Of a DNA stretch of 64,000 nt, positions 33,610 through 43,700 are shown one piece after another. The position numbers were made by a program, and so were the translations under genes. Where the stretch lies: positions 97,821,366 to 97,885,365 of the forward strand of contig NC_090023.1 of NCBI RefSeq assembly GCF_037176765.1, written 5' to 3'. The notes beneath the pieces are model-generated. The model searched no databases and had not been told where the DNA came from. It saw nothing but the letters and a program-made list of their open reading frames with translations. Source of the stretch: Anolis sagrei (Eukaryota; Chordata; Lepidosauria; Squamata; Anolidae). Each line of letters opens with the position of its first letter. The first letter of the stretch is position 1.

Positions 33610-34465
33610 CTTCTCTACTACCACTCTTCTCTGCTTTTTTCCAAAATTAGAATCCATTACACCACATCTATGCAGCAATTATCTCATTTTTAATTATCTA
33701 ATACAAATGGCGCGAAGACTTCCCTGTTTGAAAGAGCTTTTAATGGAATCTTAACCTAAACCTAGCACTTCATTATAATTTAATTTAAATTGTCTATAAT
33801 TGGATGATACTATGGAGCATATATGTAACTCTTTGGGTTGTTTTAATCAATGGTTTTATGTTACATTGTATATTTTAAAGTTGTTGTAAGCAACATTGGT
33901 TCTACCAGGAGATAGGCAAGATAGAAATTCCCTAAATAAATAAATAATAAATAAATTTGAACAATTGGCCCTTGGATTGGACTTTGGACATGACTGGCCT
34001 ACTAAGTTGCCCAGTTCTTGTTGCTTAGTTTGCCACTGTAATTGAAAATCAGTGTGTACATTATGAGACAATCCACTAGAGGGCAAAGATAACCAAGTTT
34101 TTTAATAAGCAAACATGCAGTCAAGAATCTGGCTATGGTTTCAAAATGTGTTCAGCATCAAGAGGCATAAAATGTAAGGTACATATAAAATGGCTTGATA
34201 AATACTGAATAAACAGATTTATGTTAGAATTGGCTATTTTTTCCCAAAAAAATGTAATAATTCTTCATTTGTTGCTTTGTGTGTAACACTGATTATAGTT
34301 TGTCCACTTACACAATGAGCAGTTGACCAACCACATCCTAAGATTATGTGTGGTACTTCTAGCTTGGATGTATCCTGATTTAATAAAATAATATACATGT
34401 TTACTCAGTGTAACTGGGGAAAGGGCATTAAAATAACAAAAGAGATTCAATATAAACAAAGGCCA
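33610..34465. other. Intergenic, mostly unrecognised
   Basis: An L2-like tail (TTGTAAGCAACATTGGTTC, GATAGAAATTCCCTAAATAA) is at about 33880-33950. No gene is seen. Confidence 0.4.
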
Positions 34466-34469
34466 TACT

Positions 34470-34712
34470 ATTGGGTCATTGCAGGTTTTTTTTGGGGCTG
34501 TATGGCCTTGTTGTAGAAGCATTCTCCCCCAATGTTTTGCCTGTATCTATGACAGCCATCCTCAGAGGTTGTGAGACCTCACAACCTCTGAGGATGCCTG
34601 CCATAGATACAGGCAAAACATTGGGAGAGAATGCTTCTACAACATGGCCACACAGCCCAAAAAACCTACAACAACCCAGTGATTACAGCCATGAAAGCCT
34701 TCGACAATACGC
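34470..34712. repeat. Inverted repeat of about 100-bp arms, hammerhead-like family
   Basis: Left arm 34476-34574 and right arm 34577-34680 are inverted copies of the 3' third of the 30843 repeat, about nine in ten bases matching. The centre is GTGAGACCTCAC. The right arm continues as ATTACAGCCATGAAAGCC, as in the 30843 copy. Confidence 0.8.
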
Positions 34713-35445
34713 CATAGTATTGATTTCCCGAAAGGGAAACGTCTGATATGTGTGATGAGAAAATGATGAGAAAAACACTGAATTTCCAGTCTATAACAGG
34801 ATTTCTCTGCTTACCTCATGTCTGCAAAACTTCATAAGGATTTGATGTGAGAAATTCTTAAACAACTTTGTCCAAATAAACAAGACACTCCTATTCATGA
34901 ATTTATTGCCTCTTCATCAATGGATCACTGGCCTAAATTTAATTGTTATTCCCAATTTCTGTTCCCACTGAGCAACAGGAACACTAAGTAAGTCTGGTTG
35001 ATTTAAAGTATCAACAGCATATGTGTTAAATGCAAAGCCCACAGGCCGAATCTGGTCACTACATCATTTTATGTGGCTTGCAAGGCTTTCAATGCCAGGG
35101 CAAGACAGTCACAGTTATACAGTCTGGCAATTATAAATGGTCCTTTGAAAGCAGTCATAAGGCTGATGTGACTCTTGGTGAAAATAGGTCCGACACCCCC
35201 AATCTACAGTATATTTTAGACTACAATCTGTAACATTTTCCTTCAAATAATCTCTACAAGGCAGAGACGGTTAAATATCAATCATGCCTCTCCAAGACTA
35301 TTTCTAAGGCCAATTGTATGAGGGAGAAAGAAAACTTAAATTGCATCTCTTTGAGAAGCATTCTTCCAAAGCAGACAGCAATTTATCATCTCTGGCATTC
35401 ACTACGAGACATTGAGTTTTATATTTTTAGTTTCTTTTCTCTAAG

Positions 35446-35840
35446 GTAATGCTCTGGAAGACCCATTACATAACTTCAACCACAGGAGTCTGGTGTCTTG
35501 CAATGTAACATCCATGTGTCCATGTTCTGGAGATGTTGCTGTTGTTGTGTGCCTTCAAGTAATTTTTGACACATGGCAACCTTAGGGTAATGGGGTTTTC
35601 TGGGACTTGAGAGAGGATGATTTGCCCAAGGACACCCAGTGGGTTCCCATGGCTGAGGATGAAGTTGCATCCTGGTCTCCAAAGTCATGGTCCAGCATTC
35701 AAACCATTACCATGCTGACTCTTCAGGTTGATGTATCCTATTACAGCCATCCCTTGCTATTTGACCTCTTATTTGACCCTTCTGAAGCCAACCCCTGAGT
35801 CAGTTTTGACACTGTTGTAATCCAAATGCAAAGAGCAGTA
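35446..35840 (+). pseudogene. Decayed sulfatase exon 10, split by a SINE
   Basis: After a TTTCTTTTCTCTAAG acceptor the sequence follows the last exon of genes 1 and 2: GGAAGACCCATTACATAAC (compare GGAAGGCCCATTATGTGAC), CCATGTTCTGGAGATG (compare CCTTGTTCTGGAGAAC), then after the SINE CATCCCTTGCTATTTGACC, GACCCTTCTGAAGCC and GAGTCAGTTTTGACACTG. Sequence identity is well below that between genes 1 and 2, and frame is lost at several points. No matching exon 9 was found upstream. It is a relic of a further copy between the two genes. Confidence 0.88.
35535..35728 (+). mobile_element. MIR-like tRNA SINE inside the sulfatase relic
   Basis: TTGCTGTTGTTGTGTGCCTT, CAAGTAATTTTTGACACATG, GCAACCTTAGGGTAATGGGG and CCAAGGACACCCAGTGGG mark the family; copies at 46585-46870, 60735-60960 and parts of 37107-37280 and 59690-59830 are alike. 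GATGT occurs at both junctions and may be the target duplication. Confidence 0.75.
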
Positions 35841-36264
35841 TAAAACACTATTATTGTAACACAGTGCCTCCTGTACCTAGTCAATTTGATCTACCCAATA
35901 ATCAATGGAAGCTTCAGGGTTTCTCTTGGTATACTAAGCAAAACAAAAAATGAAGACTTGGTTATTTACACAGATAGGTTGTTGAAGGGATTATTTTGCT
36001 CATAATTAATCATTCTTAACTGTTACTGTAACTATGCCACTGATAACAAATGGAGTGTGGTCCTTAAAAGGTTCCCAGAGGAAATTAAAATTCACTTATG
36101 TGTTTTCCTTAAGTGAGAATCCATTATTTGTTATAAATGCAGCAGTATTAAAGTGTGAAAAAGTATTCCAATAATAAGAAAAGAACTTCTGCCTAAACAA
36201 TAGAAACATTTTTAACTATAAGAGCTGTTTAGCTGTGGAACAGATTGCCTTATAAGGTAGGGCA

Positions 36265-36402
36265 GTGCTTCTCAACCTGTAGGCCCCCAGATGCTTTGGC
36301 CTTCAACTCCCAGAAATCCTGACAGCTGGTAAACTGGCTGGAATTTCTGGGAGTTATAGGCCAAAACACTTGGGGACCCACAGGTTGAGAACCACTGAGG
36401 TT
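36265..36402. mobile_element. Short hAT MITE
   Basis: CAGTGCTTCTCAACCTGTAG to CACAGGTTGAGAACCACTG, with inner arms CTTTGGCCTTCAACTCCCAG / CTGGGAGTTATAGGCCAAAA. Whole and nearly palindromic. Confidence 0.85.
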
Positions 36403-37106
36403 AGGGATTCTCATTATTTAGAGGTCTTTAACCAGAGGTAGGATGGGCCTCTTTTAGGAGTGCTGTAGTTACATATTTCTGCATGGCAGTTGATTGAATA
36501 GATGACCCTTACAGTCCCTTCCAACTATGATTTTCAAGTGACACGTATAATCAGGAATTTGATTTTGTACTGAGGCATCTTTTGAACCAAACCACAAGAC
36601 AAAATTCACTCAAATCTGCCAGGCTGAAGATTCCAGAAATGAAAATTATTACAATTATTGTAGCGCACTCTTACTCCAGGTATAAACCATAAAATATATA
36701 AAACAGCAGTTGAACAGCCAAATTAAACCCCCTCCAACTGATTGGTAGAAATACTCTGTCTTAGCCAGAGTCAGTTAGTTCTAATTCAGCTCATAAGTAA
36801 TATGAAGTTTCATACATCTGCAACTGCCTGAAGCTGTGGCCAACTTCAACTTACAGAGACTATGTATGAGAGATCTCCAAGTCAGCCCATCCTCAACAGC
36901 CGTGCTCAGATCTTAGTCTCAAGGCTGCAGTTTCCATGATGGAGTCTGTTCATCTCGAATGTGGTCTTCCTCTTTTCTTGCTTCCTTCTACTGTGAAATC
37001 ACACCTTGCTTTCATTTCACATCCTTACCAAACATGGATGCCTTTCCTGGTGAATTATGCATTCTCTTGATATGTCAAAAGCACAATAATCTCAGTTTAT
37101 TCAAAA

Positions 37107-37285
37107 ACCAGTGTGGCTTCAAGTTGTTTCCAATTTACGGCAACCCTAAGATATCACAAGAGTTTTCTGGAGCTAAGAGTATACAGTTCACTGAGTGGGT
37201 CTCCATAGCCGATGAGTGAACTGAACTCTGGTTTCTAGAGCCATATTCCAATACTCAAACCCAACACCATACTGGCTCTCATAGT
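37107..37285 (+). mobile_element. MIR-like SINE, degraded
   Basis: GGCTTCAAGTTGTTTCCAAT, TACGGCAACCCTAAGATATC and AACACCATACTGGCTCT follow the same consensus as the SINE at 35535. Confidence 0.55.
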
Positions 37286-38019
37286 TATTTATAGACACAC
37301 ATACAAGCATGTATGTATCAACTTAAATTAGTACTTTGATAACATTCTTTCCCCCCTTCCCTCTCATTATGGCTACCCACTTATTGTCTATGGAAGAGTT
37401 GAGTGTGAATAAATGTGTGTATAATGTACTACAGAACAATTAAACCAATTATGTGTTCCTAAAACCATAATATCCAACAACTGAATGTCTGTTGCTCATT
37501 TATTCTTCATTTGTAATTGGCTGGAACCAGCAAGGATTTCCTGCAGTCTCCTGCTGCAGCCTCACACCTGGCTGAAAGGAGGCACCGGACACATTAAACA
37601 TTAACCAGTTGTTCAGTCAATCCCACTCTTGCAGATTTCATCACTAAGGATGGGTCTCATTGTCTCCAAGAGCTTTGGAGAACAGCTCAATTGTTTGACT
37701 AAACTCCAGAAGTAAACCTGGTGGGTGACATAAAACGCATTCCTGGAGATTGAACAGAATAACTTTGTTGTCATTGTACATTGTGCAACAAAACTGAATA
37801 CTTTTCCCAGCACGTAAATGTGCTTACCCCAGCACGTATATGTGCTTATCCCAGCACATGACACAAGATCCCATCACACTACACTTCTATAGTACTATTA
37901 TTCCACTTTGAGTATTGGCAACATCCTGGGATTTGCAGTTTAGGGAAAGAATATGCAGTTGAGTGATCCTGGATTCATCACTGAGCCTGGAACTCCATGT
38001 TTAGGCACTGGCCAGGGGA

Positions 38020-38960
38020 GCTTTAGCACAGCTAAAACTGGTGCGTCAATTGCGCCCGTACCTTGGGAAGTCAGACTTGGCCACAATGGTCCACGTTCTT
38101 GTTACATCCCTGTATAGACTGCTGCAACATGTTCTATGTGGGGTTGCCTTTGGAGACTGTTTGGAAGCTTCAGTTTGTCCAACGGGCAGCAGCCAGGTTG
38201 ATCACCGGAACAGTGTAGAGAGAGAGGATATCCCTCCTGTTGTGCCAACTCCACCAGTGTTCACACTGGGGCATATTCATGCCAAGTTTGGTCCAACATT
38301 AGATCAGCCCCCTCCCTCCTAGCCTTCAGAAGAAAAGTAAAAACTTGGCTTTGGGATCAGGCTTTCAGAGAATAATTGCAGTGTAGTAACAGATTTGGAA
38401 TATGTGCAATAACTATGGAACGGCTAGGACTACCATTATGGATGGTGTGATTATAATATGGAATGGAATGTTTTAAAATGCTTAATATGTATTAATTAGG
38501 CCCCTCTGGTGGCACAGCATGTTAAACCGCTGAGCTGCTGAACTTGCCGACTGAAATGTTGATAGTTTGAATCGAAGGAGCAGAGTGAGGTCCTACTGTT
38601 AGCCCCAGCTTCTGCCAACCTAGCAGTTTGAAAATATGCAAATGTGAGTAGATCAATAGGTACTCCTTCGGTGGGAAGGTAATGGCGCTCCATGCAGTCA
38701 TGACGGCCACATGACCTTAGAGGTGTCTACAGACAATGCCGGCTCTTCAGCTTAGAAATGGAGATGAGCACCAACCCCCAGAGTTGGGCACGACTAATCT
38801 CTACCTTTACCTTTATGTATTAATTTTAATTTTAATTCAATTTTAATATTGTTGGAATTGTATGTGTTTAAGGGATTGAATAATAGCCTTATGTAAGCCG
38901 CCTTGAGTCACCTTTGGGATAGAGAAAGGTGGGGTATAAATATAGGGTAAATAAATAAAT
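38020..38960 (+). mobile_element. L2-like LINE 3' region with SINE insertion
   Basis: TTGGGAAGTCAGACTTGGCC, TGTATAGACTGCTGCAACAT and GGTTGATCACCGGAACAG correspond to the L2 reverse-transcriptase end. The tail AGCCGCCTTGAGTCACCTTT, then GGTAAATAAATAAATAA closes it. A Sauria SINE at 38498-38813 lies between. Confidence 0.75.
38498..38813 (+). mobile_element. Sauria-type SINE
   Basis: GGTGGCACAGCATGTTAAAC through GGCCACATGACCTTAGAGG to GGGCACGACTAATC. Flanked by a 12-bp direct repeat TATGTATTAATT (38486-38497 and 38814-38825). Confidence 0.92.
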
Positions 38961-39089
38961 AAGGGCATCTAGAATCCTCAGCCAGAGAGAGCTTGGGCCT
39001 CCTTAAACTACAAGCCTCAGAATCCCACAGCATGTTGCCCTGGCAGTTAAAGTGGCATAATAGTGCTATAACATTGAGTAACAGGACAC

Positions 39090-39560
39090 TTTGGGTTTCG
39101 TGTTTCAACAAGTTAATGTTTGTGGAGAAAAGTGTTCGGCGAGTGTGCAAAAGGAGGAGAGAGATCCTTCTCTCCACTTTTTCAAAAGTTTGGAATTTCC
39201 CCTCCTTCCCTTGGGGAAGTTTAGAGAGTTTTCAAAGAAGGCGTGTAATGCCTCTGCAAACACTGTTGGGTTGCCTCTGCTGCTTGCTTGACAAGACCAC
39301 AGTCCCTTTCCTTTCAGCATGGAGATCTCGGGATCTAAGCCCACGTTCAGATGGGGAAAGGAGGGGCGCTGGAGGGGCGTTTGCCCACCCTTCCCAAGGT
39401 GGGTCCTTGCCCCAGTTGTTCTTGACCGATGGCTTTGTAGGTCCCTGGTCCCTTTGCTGTCTTCCTTACCCTGCTTGCAGAGTTTAGTAGGACAGAAGAG
39501 CGGAAACACTTCCTGGTTGAAGTGCATGTTTTTCTTCCCACCCTGCACGTCGTATCGTTT
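39090..39560 (+). promoter_or_regulatory. Candidate promoter/first-exon block of gene 2
   Basis: A stretch richer in G and C than its surroundings, with no recognised repeat, 1.1 to 1.6 kb upstream of gene 2 exon 2. It has open frames on both strands and several possible donors. The missing first coding exon of gene 2 must end in phase 2, and I could not pick one. This is inference from base composition and position only. Confidence 0.25.
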
Positions 39561-39586
39561 AGAAAAAGTGCTTCTGGAAATGCATC

Positions 39587-39970
39587 TACGCTGGAGAGTT
39601 AATGCAGTTTGACATCACTCCCAACTGTCATGGCTCAGTGCTAGAGAATCCTGGGAGGAGGGGTTTTACAAAGATTTTTAGCCTTCTCTGCCAAAAAAAA
39701 AGATGGGAGCGGGATGAGCTCCCATCTGTCAGCTCCAGCTTCTCTTGCTGTGACATGAGAGAAGCCTCCCACAGGATGGTAAAACATCGTGGCGTCCCCT
39801 GGGCAACGTCCTTGCAAATGGCAAATTCTCTCACACCAGAAATGATTTGCAGTTTCACAAGCTGCTCCTGACACACAAAACAAAACCAACCCAAACTACA
39901 AATCCCAGCATTCCATAGTACTGAAGCAATTAAACTGATGTTAAATTGTATTACTTCTATAGTATAGATA
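39587..39970. mobile_element. MITE split by a SINE
   Basis: GAGAGTTAATGCAGTTTGAC, GCTCAGTGCTAGAGAATCC at the left and ACTACAAATCCCAGCATTCC, TTAAATTGTATTACTTCTA at the right are the two halves of the 32939-type MITE. The SINE at 39693-39880 separates them. Confidence 0.75.
39693..39880 (+). mobile_element. 5'-truncated tRNA-derived SINE
   Basis: GGATGAGCTCCCATCTGTCA, GAAGCCTCCCACAGGATGG, GGGCAACGTCCTTGCAAATG and CTCACACCAGAAATGATTTG, ending CTCCTGACACACAAAAC. The tRNA-like head is absent. The A-rich start AAAAAAAAAGATGGG is unusual. Confidence 0.8.
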
Positions 39971-40106
39971 AGATCTTTCCAAACTATATAGTGACACATT
40001 AGTGTGCTGGCTAAAGATTGAAGCTGTGTGATGCAAAGGTAAGGAGAAAGCTTTGAGCCTTTGTGAAATAATAATAATACTTTATCTATAGTCATGTATT
40101 TTTTAA

Positions 40107-40130
40107 TATATATATATATATATATATAAA
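40107..40130. repeat. (TA)n microsatellite
   Basis: About ten TA dinucleotides in the region just upstream of gene 2. Confidence 0.9.
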
Positions 40131-40300
40131 CAAAATATTTTCATGAGATATGTGGTGTCCCCATACATTTTGTTGTTACAATTTATGCATATCTGTATCA
40201 CTTACAAAGAGTTGGTTTAACCTCTGCTTTGCTAATAAAACTTAATTACTGTGTTGTGAAATGTTGCATGTCTAAAAGCTCTGGTTTAGATGCACCCTGA

Positions 40301-40423
40301 GGCCCCATCTATATTGCTATTTAAAAAACCCAGGTTATCTGCTTTAAACTGGATTATTTGACAGTGTAGACTCATGTAATCCAGTTCAAAGAACATAATC
40401 TGGATTATATGGCAGTGTAAATC
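40301..40423. mobile_element. Palindromic MITE upstream of gene 2
   Basis: GGCCCCATCTATATTGC at the left, ATCTGCTTTAAACTGGATTA and TAATCCAGTTCAAAGAACAT as inner arms, GGATTATATGGCAGTGTAAA at the right. Same family as 126-557, 226 bases upstream of gene 2 exon 2. Confidence 0.75.
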
Positions 40424-40648
40424 CAAACTGAGTCGCAAATAGACCTACAGTATTTCAATCTCAGAGGAAGGCAAGGAGGACAAATATCCTCTAAACAAAT
40501 TCTGCCAAAAAAGTCCATGATATGTTTGATTTAAGGTCAGAAATGACTTGCCAATGCACAACAACAGCAACCTACTTTTTAGATCTTTTGTCTTGTCACT
40601 TTCATTCAAACATACATCTGGTTTTTTTATTATAAATTTTGATTACAG

Positions 40649-40798
40649 ACTCCTTACAGTAACCTACCTGGCCTTATTTGGATTGCCAAATGCTTGTGGA
40701 ATATCTGTAATTCCAGACATTAAACCAAACATTGTTCTGATGTTAGCTGATGATCTTGGGATTGGAGATCTAGGCTGCTATGGTAACAACACTATCAG
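40649..40798 (+). CDS. ARSD: Gene 2 exon 2: leader and DD motif
   Basis: The 150-bp exon follows TTTGATTACAG in phase 2, the same as gene 1. It encodes [17 protein letters not shown] (signal-like) and [20 protein letters not shown]. No in-frame ATG precedes the DD motif except within it, so the start lies upstream. The frame also stays open upstream of the acceptor to an ATG at 40548, a weaker alternative start. Confidence 0.88.
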
Positions 40799-43700
40799 GT
40801 AAAGTGTTTCCTACTGATTTAAGATAATTATGTTCTTCAACCATTTATGTAAGGAAAAGATTCCTAACCATTTAGATTAGTAGTTCTCAATCTTCCTAAT
40901 GCCACGTCCCCTTAATACATTTCCTCATGTTGTGATGATGCCCAACCATAATATTATTTTCCTTGCTACTTTATAACTGTAATTTTGTACTGTTATGAAT
41001 TGTAATGTAAATATCTGGTATACAGGGTATATTTTCATTCACTGGACCAAATTTGGCACAAATACCCAATACGCCCAAATTTGAATACTGATAGGATTGG
41101 AGGGGGGGGGGGTTGATTTTGTCATTTGGGAGTTGTAGTTGCTGGGATTTATAGTTTATAGAATCATAGAATCAAAGAGTTGGAAGAGACCTCATGGGCC
41201 ATCCAGTCCAACCCCCTGCCAAGTAGCAGGAATATTGCATTCAAATCACCCCTGACAAATGGCCATCCAGCCTCTGCTTAAAAGCTTCCAAAGAAGGAGC
41301 CTCCACCACACTCCGGGGCAGAGAGTTCCACTGCTGAATGGCTCTCACAGTCAGGAAGTTCTTCCTAATGTTCAGATGGAATCTCCTCTCTTGTAGTTTG
41401 AAGCCATTGTTCCGCGTCCTAGTCTCCAAGGAAGCAGAAAACAAGCTTGCTCCCTCCTCCCTGTGGCTTCCTCTCACATATTTATACATGGCTATCATAT
41501 CTCCTCTCAGCCTTCTCTTCTTCAGGCTAAACATGCCCAGTTCCCTAAACCGCTCCTCGTAGGGCTTGTTCTCCAGACCCTTGATCATTTTAGTCGCCCT
41601 CCTCTGGACACATTCCAGCTTGTCAATATCTCTCTTGAATTGTGGTGCCCAGAATTGGACACAATATTCCAGATGTGGTCTAACCAAAGCAGAATAGAGG
41701 GGTAGCATTACTTCCTTAGATCTAGACACTATGCTCCTATTGATGCAGGCCAAAATCCCATTGGCTTTTTTTGCCGCCACATCACATTGTTGGCTCATGT
41801 TTAACTTGTTGTCCACGAGGACTCCAAGATCTTTTTCACACGTACTGCTCTCAAGCCAGGCGTCACCCATTCTGTATCTTTGCATTTCATTTTTTCTGCC
41901 AAAGTGGAGTATCTTGCATTTGTCACTGTTGAACTTCATTTTGTTAGTTTTGGCCCATCTCTCTAATCTGTCAAGATCGTTTTGAATTCTGCTCCTGTCC
42001 TCTGGACTATTGGCTATCCCTCCCAATTTGGTGTCGTCTGCAAACTTGATGATCATGCCTTCTAGCCCTTCATCTAAGTCATTAATAAAGATGTTGAACA
42101 GGACCGGGCCCAGGACGGAACCCTGCGGCACTCCGCTCGTCACTTCTTTCCAAGATGAAGAGGAAGCATTAGTGAGCACTCTCTGTGTTCGTCCACTTAA
42201 CCAATTACATTGGACTAGTTTCCTTGCCAGAAGGTCATGGGGGACCTTGTCAAAGGCCTTACTGAAATCCAGGTATACTACATCCACGGCATTCCCTGCA
42301 TCTACCCAGATTGTAGCTCTATCGAAGAAAGAGATCAGATTAGTCTGGCATGACTTGTTTTTGATAAATCCATGTTGACTATTAGCGATGACTGCATTTG
42401 TTTCTAAGTGTTTGCAGACCGCTTCCTTAACAATCTTTTCCAGAATCTTGCCCGGTATTGACGTGAGGCTGACTGGACGGTAGTTGTTTGGGTCATCCTT
42501 TTTTCCCTTCTTGAAGATTGGGACCACATTGGCCCTCCTCCAATCTGCTGGAACTTCTCCCGTTCTCCAAGAACTCTCAAAGATGGTTGCCAGTGGTTCC
42601 GAAATGACTTCCGCTAGTTCCTTCAATACTCTGGGGTGTAGTTGATCTGGCCCTGGGGACTTGAACTCGTTAAGAGTGGCCAGGTATTCCTGGATGACTT
42701 CTTTCCCAATTTGGGGTTGGATGTCCTCCAATCCCTCATCCATTCCATCTTGCTGAGGTTGAAGACTCTCTTTTTGTGAGAAGACCGAGGCAAAGAAGGC
42801 ATTAAGTAGTTCTGCCTTTTCCCTATCCCCTGTCAGCATTGCCCCATCTTCTCCTCGAAGAGGTCCTATCGCCTCCTTGTTTTTCCTTTTTCTATTGACA
42901 TAAGAATAGAAGCCCTTTTTATTGTTTTTAATGTCCCTGGCAAGTCTGAACTCGTTTTTTGCTTTGGCCTTGCGGACCTTTTCCCTACAGGTGTTGGCTA
43001 TTTGTTTGAATTCTTCTTTGGGGATTTCTCCCTTTTTCCACTTCTTGTGCATGTCTCTTTTGTGTCTTAGCACAGTTAGAAGTTCTTTGGACATCCATTC
43101 TGGCTTCTTTGCACTTGTCCTATTTTTTCTCTTTGTTGGCACGGTTTGCAATTGCGCCTTGAGTATTTCACTCTTGAGAAATTCCCATCCATCCGTAACT
43201 CCCTTGTCTTTTAGTATCTGTGTCCACGGAATGCTGCTCAGCGTTTCCTTCATTTTTTGGAAATCAGCTCTCCTAAAGTCCAAAATGCGGGTTTGACTTG
43301 TCTTAATTTCGGCCTTCCTTTATACCTCAAATTGCAGGAGCACATGGTCACTTGCCCCTAAGGATCCTACCACTTCGACCACATCGATCAGGTCCTCCGC
43401 ATTTGTTAGGATGAGATCAAGAGTAGCCAATCCCTTTGTTGCCTCTTCTACCTTCTGGACCATGAAATTGTCTGCAAGGCAAGCGAGGAATTTGTTGGAC
43501 CTTGTACTCTTGGCCGAGTTTGTTTTCCAGCAAATATCGGGATAGTTGAAATCGCCCATGACTACTACATCTCTTCTCTGTGCCTGTTTGGTCAACTGTT
43601 GGCAGAAGACTTCATCAAGTTCTTCCTCCTGGCTTGGGGGTCTGTAGTAGACGCCTACAACAACATCTTTTTGAGTCCCAGTTCCCTTGATTCTTATCCA

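Noticed and set aside
38993-39612. Overlapping frames of about 100-160 codons near the presumed gene 2 promoter
   Set aside because: Open on both strands because of base composition; no domain. Kept only as a candidate promoter/first-exon region.
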